IMG/VR virus record: IMGVR_UViG_3300017971_000507
Coordinates: 1-38,026 of that record
Reading direction: 5' to 3' (one strand)
From: a virus
DNA: 38,026 nt
A program made the position numbers and the translations under genes. The notes below the pieces were generated by a model. The model was given only the letters and a program-made list of their open reading frames with translations, ran no database searches and was not told the origin of the DNA. Positions 13,461-20,489 of the stretch are shown here, one piece after another (positions within the stretch are counted from its first letter, which is position 1; every line of letters starts with the position of its first letter).

Positions 13461-14306
13461 CTACGGTTTAATAACGAGACGGTTGCGCTCCATCAGGAAA
13501 TCCCAGAAATCCATCAACTGTGTCTGCACTCCCTCTGGCGGAGTTCTATCTCCCCAATGAAGAGAGATGAAATCGAGAATCAATTCTTTCTTTTGCTCGT
13601 TCTCACGCTCCTTCACCGGCTTGATCGTCCCTTGCTTATCTGCCGCACCCTTCTTGCGCCTACGAGCTTGACGTCGGGCTCCCTTAGTAGAAACCTTCTT
13701 CTTTCCCGCTGCCACTGCTTCTTTCTTGGCATCCTTTACCGCTCCGGCCTGTTCCGTCTTGGGTAATGCAGCGATCTGGCGAGCAGCAGCCAACCCCATC
13801 TCTCCATCTGCGACGGCCTTCTGAACCTTTTGATCAGCCTTCAACAAAGACATGTGCTGACTCACCCATCCTGGAGATTTCTTGGCCAACAGGGCTAGAC
13901 TAGACTGTTTAGAAATTCCCTTGATTTGACGAAGCTCTTCTAGGCTACGAGCAATGTCGAGAGGATTTAAATCTTTACGATGTACATTCTCCACAAGCTG
14001 AATAACTGCCTCGTCCTCTGTTTTTCCCTTGATAGATTTTGCATCAATACTCGTCTTGCCCAAGAATTGCATCGCCTTGAATCGACGATATCCAGCAATC
14101 AGACGATACTGTTTTCCCCCACCCATATCCTTCACAGTGATGGGGTTAAGCAACCCATGGTCAGAAATAGTCTCGGCAAGCTCCTGAATGCTTTCCCTAT
14201 CCTCTTGGGGAAACCTGTCGAGCGGCGTATCTAACAAGTCGTCTACGCCCGGAATGGTTCTTAGGTTTTTCGGAATTGCGATTTTGCTTAGAGCTATCAA
14301 TGTCAT
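13461..14306 (-). CDS. parB: ParB/RepB/Spo0J-family protein, 281 aa
   Basis: The N-terminal ParB domain is clear: ESIQELAETISDHGLLNPITV (about 38-58), QYRLIAGYRRFKAMQFLG with the GYRR nucleotide-binding box, then AVIQLVENVHRKDLNPLDIA (box I). A central HTH follows: GISKQSSLALLAKKSPGWVS, QHMSLLK. A very basic linker (GARRQARRRKKG) and a C-terminal helical domain end the protein. ParB proteins are CTP-dependent DNA clamps that load at palindromic parS sites. No ParA is seen in the window. A 6-4-6 inverted repeat 20 bp upstream could be its binding site. The start ATG 14306 has AAAGGA. Confidence 0.9.
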   Translation of the reverse strand: MTLIALSKIAIPKNLRTIPGVDDLLDTPLDRFPQEDRESIQELAETISDHGLLNPITVKDMGGGKQYRLIAGYRRFKAMQFLGKTSIDAKSIKGKTEDEAVIQLVENVHRKDLNPLDIARSLEELRQIKGISKQSSLALLAKKSPGWVSQHMSLLKADQKVQKAVADGEMGLAAARQIAALPKTEQAGAVKDAKKEAVAAGKKKVSTKGARRQARRRKKGAADKQGTIKPVKERENEQKKELILDFISLHWGDRTPPEGVQTQLMDFWDFLMERNRLVIKP

Positions 14307-14325
14307 CTTTGCCCTGTCCTTTCTT

Positions 14326-14341
14326 GCGGATTATTCCGCAT
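14326..14341. promoter_or_regulatory. Inverted repeat upstream of parB
   Basis: TGCGGA-TTAT-TCCGCA has perfect 6-bp arms and lies in the short gap between the upstream stop (14343) and the parB start (14306). No T-run follows on the minus strand, so it is not a standard terminator. The 16-bp size fits a parS-like or autoregulatory site, but it could also be an mRNA hairpin. Confidence 0.4.
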
Positions 14342-14342
14342 C

Positions 14343-15134
14343 CTATTTTTGGATCTTATCGAGCACAGCCTTTCCATGCACGACTTTGTTTGTCTCCTTA
14401 TCTACCGCAATAAGCTTTACTCCAAATTGAGCACCAATTCGATCCAGGTACTTCCCCCTGTTCCGGTCTCCCTTCTGAGCCATATTGGTGGCCACGTAAT
14501 CTTGGCAAATCATACTGATAATATGACCTTTTTTCTTGCTGCCCAGAGCTTCCTCGCCCATTTCCAACGCCTGCTCAATAATCTCGTGCTGCTCCTCTGT
14601 GACCCGGCCACAACTAAATACCTTCATCTTCTCAACCGAATCAGGATCGATCCCGTCTTTGGCTGCTAATGCTTTTCTCGTTTCATTCTCTAAGTCTGCG
14701 CTAGACATATTTTGCGCCTTTTCAATCCAATCATAGACGTTATCAACATTGGCTACCCCAACCAAACACCGTCCCTTTGTCCATCCCAGTTCGCGCACTG
14801 CCTCGATCATCTTTTCTCGCTCCGTGTCATCTGCTATTTCCTTGCCAATCTCATGAACAAACCAACCATACATAGAAATCAAATATCGAGTTGTCCGTAC
14901 CGTGGTGCCCACCTCCACCTCAACGTATTGGTCCCAGTTAATATAGCCCCAGTGACGATAGATTGTTTCATCGTGAATCTTCCACAAATTCCCAGCTAAT
15001 TCCCATCGGGACTTATCAATCATCCCCCTGAGATCTAAAACTGCCTTACGCAGATCGCTATAGGGCTCTTTTCCAGTATGAGGAACAATGCCCTCTATCG
15101 TTTTCAAATTGGTATTTTTGTCATTTGTTCCCAT
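14343..15134 (-). CDS. Hypothetical helical protein, 263 aa
   Basis: No family is assigned with confidence. The N-terminal third is helical with many aromatics (RWELAGNLWKIHDETIY, HWGYINWDQYVEVEVG, TTRYLISMYGWFVHE). This resembles small phage and plasmid proteins that precede ParB-like genes and carry a W-x-Y-x2-W-x-x-Y segment. The middle is acidic-helical (VEKMKVFSCGRVTEEQHEII, EQALEMGEEAL). It is followed closely by parB and preceded by the SSB gene. The start ATG 15134 has GGAGGCGAAGAG. A DNA-binding or partition accessory role is possible from context only. Confidence 0.6.
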   Translation of the reverse strand: MGTNDKNTNLKTIEGIVPHTGKEPYSDLRKAVLDLRGMIDKSRWELAGNLWKIHDETIYRHWGYINWDQYVEVEVGTTVRTTRYLISMYGWFVHEIGKEIADDTEREKMIEAVRELGWTKGRCLVGVANVDNVYDWIEKAQNMSSADLENETRKALAAKDGIDPDSVEKMKVFSCGRVTEEQHEIIEQALEMGEEALGSKKKGHIISMICQDYVATNMAQKGDRNRGKYLDRIGAQFGVKLIAVDKETNKVVHGKAVLDKIQK

Positions 15135-15153
15135 CTCTTCGCCTCCTACTTGG

Positions 15154-15444
15154 CTATCGGATAATAATCTCTTTGCAACGCACCTCGATTAAAGTATCGT
15201 TTTGTCCGCGCCGATTCATCAATTCACCGTCGATAACAACATAGTCTCCTTTGGTCAACTGTCTCTTCCTGCACACTTCCACATGTCCTGCATATACGTT
15301 AATACGGACATATAGAAGTGGCTTGTGCGCCTGCTCAATAGCGACCTTAAAATTGCAAGCATCATCACCGGACTTTGTTTTTCCGTAAAACACATCACTC
15401 GCTACATTGCCCGAACCATGCCAAACGTTCGTACCCTTGCTCAC
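15154..15444 (-). CDS. ssb: Single-stranded DNA-binding protein (OB fold), 96 aa, GTG start
   Basis: The sequence follows the SSB OB-fold pattern: GNVASDVFYGKTKSG, then ACNFKVAIEQAHKPLLYVRI, then CRKRQLTKGDYVVIDGELM, then TLIEVRCKEIIIR (l.kGd.v.v.Gel..r ... e.r..ei.i). It is shorter than bacterial SSB (about 170 aa) and ends right after the last strand, with no acidic C-terminal tip. It starts at GTG 15444 with GGGAG 7 nt upstream. It precedes RuvC and follows none of the core replication genes, which have their own gp32-like SSB. A recombination-linked or PriB-like role is possible. Confidence 0.8.
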   Translation of the reverse strand: MSKGTNVWHGSGNVASDVFYGKTKSGDDACNFKVAIEQAHKPLLYVRINVYAGHVEVCRKRQLTKGDYVVIDGELMNRRGQNDTLIEVRCKEIIIR

Positions 15445-15455
15445 TGCATTTCTCC

Positions 15456-16049
15456 CTACCCCGGACTATTGCCAAAATTCAATTCAACCTGCGGCAAGAA
15501 TCGACTGCAAATATTGTTGATTTTGCCATACCAACAATACCCCACAACAAACCCGTCCATTTCATCATCATTATCAAACCAGATATCATGCTGCTTCAAA
15601 AACCTTTCAACTTGCTTCTTTTGCCCCCCTTTTTTTAAACCACCCGTCAAAAACTTGCGTGCCGTATTCCCAGCTATCGGCACCACAGGTATTTTGCACG
15701 CTAACAGAACTTGTGTTTTTACACATCCGCCCAATTCTCCCAGCTTCGTAATTGACGACGACTGAACAGGTCTGCCCTGTTTGTCTTTTACCGTAGAAAA
15801 CGCATAATTCTCCACACAAACGTCTCTGGCCTTCGTCTTGTTCACAAAACGAATAACCTGGTCTGCAATCATAAGCTGTCGCTCACTTTCAATTCGAGCC
15901 AAAATATGGGGCTTCCCATACGCAGCCTTCTCACGCTCTGTCGGAATAGATGTAGTAACCAGTCCCAATCTGCTTCCATCCCAATCAGGAGGAATATAGC
16001 ACATCCCTGTTCGTCTCAATGACAAATCTAGGCCCACAACCCCACGCAT
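15456..16049 (-). CDS. ruvC: RuvC-like Holliday junction resolvase, 197 aa
   Basis: This RNase-H-fold resolvase keeps the catalytic acidic residues of the RuvC family. D8 is in VVGLDLSLRRTG, E80 in DVCVENYAFS, and the C-terminal acidic pair is in NDDEMDGFVVG (D162/D165). A Lys-rich loop (GGLKKGGQKKQVERFLK) corresponds to the DNA-binding region. It cleaves four-way junctions in phage DNA after recombination or before packaging. It starts at ATG 16049, 3 bp after the groES-like stop. The length is normal for phage RuvC-like proteins. Confidence 0.85.
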   Translation of the reverse strand: MRGVVGLDLSLRRTGMCYIPPDWDGSRLGLVTTSIPTEREKAAYGKPHILARIESERQLMIADQVIRFVNKTKARDVCVENYAFSTVKDKQGRPVQSSSITKLGELGGCVKTQVLLACKIPVVPIAGNTARKFLTGGLKKGGQKKQVERFLKQHDIWFDNDDEMDGFVVGYCWYGKINNICSRFLPQVELNFGNSPG

Positions 16050-16051
16050 AA

Positions 16052-16372
16052 CTAATCTATTTTTGCAGCAATCTGGTCCTGAGAAACCATAACCAGCTTG
16101 CAGATCGACGAATCTTCATGTTTGATCTCTTGCCCATAATACTTCCCCACCAACACCCTATGTCCCGGTGCAACATCTACTACCATATCCCCAACACTAA
16201 TAACCGTCGCGTACCGATAAACCTCCCCCTGCTGAGTATCAGGAGGCAGATAGATCCCACCAGAAGTTTGCTCTCCAGCGATCTCATCCAAGAGCAAGAA
16301 TACTCCATCTTTTCTAACAGGTCGCAACTTAAGATTTCTGATTGTTTTCACGACGTCTTTGCGCTGAACCAT
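16052..16372 (-). CDS. GroES-like co-chaperonin, 106 aa
   Basis: The Cpn10 fold signature is visible: NLKLRPVRKDGVFLLLDEIA, GEQTSGGIYLPPDTQQGEVY (mobile-loop region with SGGIYLP), YATVISVGD, and HRVLVGKYYGQEIKHED (GdrVlf.kyaG.evk). It is close in length to GroES (97 aa) and T4 gp31 (111 aa). It would cap host GroEL during folding of a phage protein. No GroEL gene is present in the window. The start ATG 16372 has AAAGGATGAGAAGATA. It neighbours RuvC and the Cas4-like nuclease. Confidence 0.9.
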   Translation of the reverse strand: MVQRKDVVKTIRNLKLRPVRKDGVFLLLDEIAGEQTSGGIYLPPDTQQGEVYRYATVISVGDMVVDVAPGHRVLVGKYYGQEIKHEDSSICKLVMVSQDQIAAKID

Positions 16373-16453
16373 TATCTTCTCATCCTTTCCTTGCCAACAT
16401 CTAGGTTTTCATGCCCACACACAATACAACACAAATCCATGGCCTGCAAGAAA

Positions 16454-17368
16454 TTATTGTTCAAAACAAACATCCACTAGTTGGCACTCCTTCGCTCGTG
16501 GACAGTCCAGCGAGATACAATCTCTCTCAGGAAGCGCTCCCCCAGCTAAACCATTCATCAGCTTTTCCAACGGCTTCACAACAAACATTTCAAACTTTTT
16601 CCTATCAAACTTTGGAGCAATGTCGCGAAGGAAACTCAACGAATCGCCCCATGGAGACTTGTTCATATACCAAACCTCAGCACTATCATCTCCACACATA
16701 TGTTGATAGGCCCAGATTTGCAAATCATGGCCCTCTCGCAAAGTCCTCCTAGACGAAAACCGATTAGCCCCGTGGCTCTTCAAATCTACCAACACTCGGG
16801 ACGAACCATGTCGCAAACTCCACCCATCTGGATGTCCATGTAGTCCGATATTCCGGTCCTCTATATACCACTCCTTGAATGTCCCATAGAGTTGCATATT
16901 GTCGTCTTCGTTGGGGGGCAAAATAAATGGAGCCCCACATCCCCCACAGACTTCTGGCATTTTCGCAAGTTTTCCAGGCGACGTAAGCTTTGCCTTGAAA
17001 GTAGGAGGAGATGAAAGTCCCGCCTTGTCAGTGTCCCAATCGCAGCGTAGACACTTCCAAGCTCCGGCCCATTCTCCCATCGGACCAAAATAGAAATCTC
17101 GATACAAATTATGAAAGAGGTTTCCAATATCAAACGTAATCTGAAGTCCAACTGGCTGATGCTTGACACGAATGACGTCATACCTGTTTGCCAAAATCTC
17201 TTCTCTCACGCACAGATATGGCAAGCTACTCGCCCGAAACGTATCTCCTATCTGCATCGGTTTTTTAATATCAGTTGCTCGATTTTGCTTCACAAATTCA
17301 AACAACCTATGTCCCGCTCGTCTCGCTCTCTCCTCGCTGATCTGTTTTCTTGCATCCGCTAGACCCAT
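16454..17368 (-). CDS. Cas4/RecB-like PD-(D/E)XK nuclease with predicted Fe-S cluster, 304 aa
   Basis: An N-terminal Cys in RASSLPYLCVREEIL (C53) pairs with C-terminal cysteines in CISLDCPRAKEC and VDVC (284, 289, 295, 301). This is the layout of the 4Fe-4S cluster in Cas4 and AddB-type nucleases. The core holds GLHGHPDGWSL and VLVDLKSHG, giving the D ... D-x-K catalytic motif, followed by the QIWAYQHMCG helix (QxxxY motif). An extra zinc-ribbon insert (CLRC ... CGGC) lies before the core. ATG 17368 is chosen, with GGAGG 9 nt upstream; the ATG at 17377 has no spacer. An exonuclease role in recombination or end processing is likely. Confidence 0.82.
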   Translation of the reverse strand: MGLADARKQISEERARRAGHRLFEFVKQNRATDIKKPMQIGDTFRASSLPYLCVREEILANRYDVIRVKHQPVGLQITFDIGNLFHNLYRDFYFGPMGEWAGAWKCLRCDWDTDKAGLSSPPTFKAKLTSPGKLAKMPEVCGGCGAPFILPPNEDDNMQLYGTFKEWYIEDRNIGLHGHPDGWSLRHGSSRVLVDLKSHGANRFSSRRTLREGHDLQIWAYQHMCGDDSAEVWYMNKSPWGDSLSFLRDIAPKFDRKKFEMFVVKPLEKLMNGLAGGALPERDCISLDCPRAKECQLVDVCFEQ

Positions 17369-17837
17369 CGTTTTCATCCTCCTTCACATCTGCCATATCC
17401 ATCGCCACGCCTCCAGGAAATCTCATCTGCAACCACTTAAATAAATAATCTACAACTGAATGTGCCATAGGAATATCCTTGTTCTTAGTCATTCCTCGTG
17501 GCTCAAATTTAAGATGTTCAAACTTTTCAGCAAAGACACTCAGGGGAATACCATATTGAAGTCCCACAGAAACAGCTATCATTAAACACTCATAAACTTT
17601 CCAAAGCCCTCCCTGTTTCCCAATGGTTAGAAATACCTCTCCTAACCGACCATCAGGATATACCCCGGCAGTCACGTAACCTTCGACGTCTACAAGTGTC
17701 TCCTCATACGTTCCATCTCCCCTGGGCACAATCTCCTTGTGAGAGTTTGGCAACACAAACTTATGAGTAATAGCTTTGCGCTCTGGCGACATATTTAGCC
17801 TTTTAGGCTCAGGTGGACTCCAAGAATCACGACCCAT
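17307..17837 (-). CDS. Stand-alone TSCPD domain of B12-dependent ribonucleotide reductase (NrdJ C-terminal type), 176 aa
   Basis: The protein matches the TSCPD domain that ends class II ribonucleotide reductases: RKAITHKFVL, then GYVTAGVYPDGRLGEVFLTI, GKQGG, VSVGLQYGIPL, LKFEPRGMT, and AHSVVDYLFKWLQMRF. In NrdJ this domain follows the catalytic barrel; here it is a separate gene. No large catalytic subunit is present in the window. It may complement a split NrdJ encoded elsewhere or have been reused alone. The 3' end overlaps the Cas4-like gene by about 60 nt. The C-terminus is acidic and polar and looks disordered. Confidence 0.85.
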   Translation of the reverse strand: MGRDSWSPPEPKRLNMSPERKAITHKFVLPNSHKEIVPRGDGTYEETLVDVEGYVTAGVYPDGRLGEVFLTIGKQGGLWKVYECLMIAVSVGLQYGIPLSVFAEKFEHLKFEPRGMTKNKDIPMAHSVVDYLFKWLQMRFPGGVAMDMADVKEDENDGSSGCKKTDQRGESETSGT

Positions 17838-17844
17838 ATTATCC

Positions 17845-18852
17845 TCACTTTATATACGGCAGATCTATGCCGTAAAATTCCTCAATGGCAGGTTTTATCC
17901 TCTTAATTCGAGGCGGATTCTTGCCACCACTCTGAATATACTGCTTTGATCTAAAGCCCCAATCAGCATAAGAACTCCGGTTCAGTCTGCGCCAAATAAT
18001 TTCCAGATAATCTTCTGCTGTACATCCCGGATTGATATCCAAATATCCATGGATAGAATTCTGAACAAAAATTCCCTTTCTTATCGCCTCTTTCAACGAA
18101 TTACTAAACAACCTAAACGAGCCCCCAGGCGAATTCTGAAACAGATTGTAAAAAACAGCCGGAACCGGACTGCCCCATACGTCGTCGGGCAACAAATGTC
18201 TAATTGTGCCCCCCACAGACAAGAGAGGTTTCCTGCGATAATCGAGAGCTTGCTTAAACTCCATTTTTGCATACTCTACTTGCGCCGCATGAATCTCTGG
18301 TGGCTGTCCTAACTCAGCAAACACCCCACACAGATCCTTTGCAAACAACTTCTGTTCTTTTGAACCAAACAGGGTGCGTCTTCCCATACAAATATCCACA
18401 ATAGCCTTACGCTGCTGTTTATTTCTTGGATTCAACTGCTTCATTGATGGAAGATGCACAAACTTGCCACCATGAATCTCAAAACTAAACCGTTTGAAAA
18501 TCTGGTCCCCATCTTTGTCTTCACACCACGCATCAAAAAGAGACTCGTCCCTTCCCGATTCGTCGCAAAAATCATAAAATGGAATCGCCTTAAATGATTG
18601 AAGCATTTTCTGCAAACGACCACTTTTAAATGTCCATTGCAAAAAACCAAAAGTGACACCTGTCTCGTCACACATGACGACAGTATCAAAAGTCCCCTCG
18701 CTTCGAGCTACCACTCCGATTATCTGCGACCAAACTCCCCACGGCTTAGGAGGATTGTAAACATGCATACGCTTCCCGCCCTCTTTCCGGCCAAGATAGC
18801 GCGGCCCCCCCATGTTTTTATATTTTACCCAATGTGGTTTGATTTTTGTCAT
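17845..18852 (-). CDS. Putative lysozyme-like peptidoglycan hydrolase, 335 aa
   Basis: Residues about 45-90 read VVARSEGTFDTVVMCDETGV, then TFGFLQWTFKSGRLQKMLQ. This resembles the catalytic region of lysozyme-superfamily hydrolases (E-G-x-x-D ... GvtfGflQw ... G-x-L), with Glu53 (in SEGTFD) as the likely acid. No signal peptide is seen, so export would need a holin or another route. The second of two tandem ATGs (18852) has a better spacer from GAGGAGG. It sits next to a membrane HExxH protein and near a secreted GDSL hydrolase, which supports a lysis or envelope role. The remaining C-terminal region is not recognised. Confidence 0.5.
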   Translation of the reverse strand: MTKIKPHWVKYKNMGGPRYLGRKEGGKRMHVYNPPKPWGVWSQIIGVVARSEGTFDTVVMCDETGVTFGFLQWTFKSGRLQKMLQSFKAIPFYDFCDESGRDESLFDAWCEDKDGDQIFKRFSFEIHGGKFVHLPSMKQLNPRNKQQRKAIVDICMGRRTLFGSKEQKLFAKDLCGVFAELGQPPEIHAAQVEYAKMEFKQALDYRRKPLLSVGGTIRHLLPDDVWGSPVPAVFYNLFQNSPGGSFRLFSNSLKEAIRKGIFVQNSIHGYLDINPGCTAEDYLEIIWRRLNRSSYADWGFRSKQYIQSGGKNPPRIKRIKPAIEEFYGIDLPYIK

Positions 18853-18866
18853 CATTACCCTCCTCG

Positions 18867-19586
18867 TTAAACATCAATCCCTTCGATCCCCGTCAACAAT
18901 TCATATACATCGACAAATGCCTCCGAATAATCAAAAATAATTGTCCCATCTGCTGGTCGAACCGTATCGACCCTGTAAATATATCTCTCATATCTATCAA
19001 TCGATTCTCGTACCGATTTAGGAAAAGGATACATTTTGTAATAGCTCCACCCCATAAACATTTCCGTAATCCAATCTTTTGTCTCCGGCAGGAGACTTCC
19101 GTGTCTCCAAATATTGATTGCAAGATTCATAGCATAACCACGCATCTCCAATAGGGCACGCCCAGGGGATGGCCACGGCAAGGCACAAAGCAATAATGAT
19201 AAAGCTATGAGCCACCAATTTGAAAAAAAGAATGCTAACAGTGCCAACACTACAAAAACAACAAATACTTGTGGAGATGCATAAAGAAGCTCGAACACAA
19301 TCGGATGTTTTTTTCTATCCAACAAATGGACATATTCATGACCCAAAACCTTAAATGCCCGCATCTTGCTTTCATTCACATATTCACGCGACGGAAACCA
19401 TACGGTTGATCCCAAAACACTAGTATAAGACGACATATATTTCTTATTAAAAAAAGCCAACTTACCAATAAGCTTTTGTGTACGACTCTCGTTTTTGAAA
19501 CGAATATTAAAACCAGGAATACGCCCCTTGATTTTTGCTTGTAGAGCATCAAATAACTGGTTATCCGATGGAACAGCATCTATCAT
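18867..19586 (-). CDS. Membrane HExxH metallopeptidase-like protein, 239 aa
   Basis: The zinc motif HEYVH (83-87) lies in MRAFKVLGHEYVHLLDRKKH. Two adjacent hydrophobic segments follow (about 107-121 and 124-138), and then E147 in ALLEMRGYAM, a candidate third ligand. This is the gluzincin-type order. The catalytic helix is just before the membrane, so the active site probably faces the cytoplasm or membrane surface. The start ATG 19586 has AGAGG with a 6-nt spacer and overlaps the upstream zinc-ribbon gene. The target is unknown. Its location suggests an envelope or lysis-associated function. Confidence 0.65.
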   Translation of the reverse strand: MIDAVPSDNQLFDALQAKIKGRIPGFNIRFKNESRTQKLIGKLAFFNKKYMSSYTSVLGSTVWFPSREYVNESKMRAFKVLGHEYVHLLDRKKHPIVFELLYASPQVFVVFVVLALLAFFFSNWWLIALSLLLCALPWPSPGRALLEMRGYAMNLAINIWRHGSLLPETKDWITEMFMGWSYYKMYPFPKSVRESIDRYERYIYRVDTVRPADGTIIFDYSEAFVDVYELLTGIEGIDV

Positions 19587-19885
19587 CGCTTACCTCTTTT
19601 TGCGGTTCTTTTTTTTGCTACTCTTTTCTTCCCCTTGCCACCCTTAGTCCTGTCAACCTTTCCCATCTTCATGACGAGAGTTCTTAGGTGAGAACTGCAA
19701 TGCTGGCAAATCCTGTTGTAGCTCACTAACACCTTTGCGTTTTCTAGCACCTCGAACTTTCCTTGGGACGTCGCATAAACCTTTTGCGCCAGAACATTGC
19801 CTTTTTTGTCCAACCTCTTCTCCTGGAACAGTGACCGGCATCTGTCGCATCTCTCCTCTACTAATCGCACTGTCTCTGTCGGCAT
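19583..19885 (-). CDS. Zinc-ribbon protein with basic tail, 100 aa
   Basis: Two Cys pairs, CDRC (about residues 13-16) and CQHC (about 61-64), flank a beta-rich spacer (FQEKRLDKKGNVLAQKVYA). This is a four-Cys zinc ribbon. The tail is strongly basic (TKGGKGKKRVAKKRTAKRGK), so nucleic-acid binding is likely. ATG 19885 is chosen because GGAGGGAAGA directly precedes it; a GTG at 19918 would add 11 residues. The coding sequence lies inside the 3' end of the preceding reading frame, in another frame. The clear Cys spacing argues this frame is the real one here. Confidence 0.7.
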   Translation of the reverse strand: MPTETVRLVEERCDRCRSLFQEKRLDKKGNVLAQKVYATSQGKFEVLENAKVLVSYNRICQHCSSHLRTLVMKMGKVDRTKGGKGKKRVAKKRTAKRGKR

Positions 19886-20489
19886 TCTTCCCTCCTCTTC
19901 TTTTTGGAACCAGGCCACGACGAGCCAAATCTCCCCGCCACGCCTCTTTTGTATATTCTATCGTAGTCTCTTCCCTACCATATGTAATCCGGGGACCAAA
20001 CATCTCTGGATTTTCGAACCGGGCAGCTAGGCGAGCCGTTCCACGTAACCTATGAAGAACCAGATTGACACCGTACCACGCCTTTGGATTCTGCACATAT
20101 TTTTTTTCGTCGCCCTGAGTAAGGAGGTACAAAAAAAACGCCTCTTGCAAAATCATTGTTGGCCGAACAATACCCGCTCCTTTTAACTCTTTGCAAGAAG
20201 CAACAATCCTCTCATCTAAGACACTCAAAAGATGTTTGTTTGCATCTTCCAATGGCCAAAACCTCTTCTCCACAAGAACCTCACGAGGCTCCCCGTTTAC
20301 CGGGTAAACACTCGGAACCTGCCGAGTCTCAATTTGTGCCTCTTTGACGTCCACACTCCTTCGCTCTCCCCATTTTTTAAGACTATCCAGCTCTTGGTCT
20401 AGGCTCGTTTTTTGCGCAGAAGAACTCGCGTTCACAAACTTTTGGTAAAACTCATGCAGATAAACCGATACCAACATCGGTATCACCAC
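19653..20489 (-). CDS. Hypothetical protein with anomalous 3' overlap, up to 278 aa
   Basis: Not recognised. The first ~200 residues look like a genuine protein (LVSVYLHEFYQKFVNASSS; EVLVEKRFWPLEDANKHLLS; RPTMILQEAFFLYLLTQGDE). The last ~75 residues (from about RRGGKNADRD) run out of frame over the zinc-ribbon gene and look like shadow translation. In the third frame the sequence ends after KKKRREECRQRQCD with a stop near 19860, so a one-base error or mutation in the A-run at about 19905 could explain the overlap. The start is GTG 20489, GTG 20486 or ATG 20477, none with a strong ribosome-binding site. Confidence 0.55.
   Translation of the reverse strand: MVIPMLVSVYLHEFYQKFVNASSSAQKTSLDQELDSLKKWGERRSVDVKEAQIETRQVPSVYPVNGEPREVLVEKRFWPLEDANKHLLSVLDERIVASCKELKGAGIVRPTMILQEAFFLYLLTQGDEKKYVQNPKAWYGVNLVLHRLRGTARLAARFENPEMFGPRITYGREETTIEYTKEAWRGDLARRGLVPKRRGGKNADRDSAISRGEMRQMPVTVPGEEVGQKRQCSGAKGLCDVPRKVRGARKRKGVSELQQDLPALQFSPKNSRHEDGKG
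20420..20435. promoter_or_regulatory. Operator-like palindrome inside the 278-aa gene (box 4)
   Basis: GAACTCGCGTTC (20422-20433) matches the GAACTYRCGTTC core found upstream of dinG, at the nuclease start and at the DUF932 promoter. It lies about 55 bp inside the coding region. It may serve an internal promoter, or suggest that translation starts further downstream than annotated. Confidence 0.45.

Noticed and set aside
19653-19880. C-terminal 75 residues of the 278-aa frame as a real domain
   Set aside because: They overlap the well-formed zinc-ribbon gene, are compositionally odd and show no motif.
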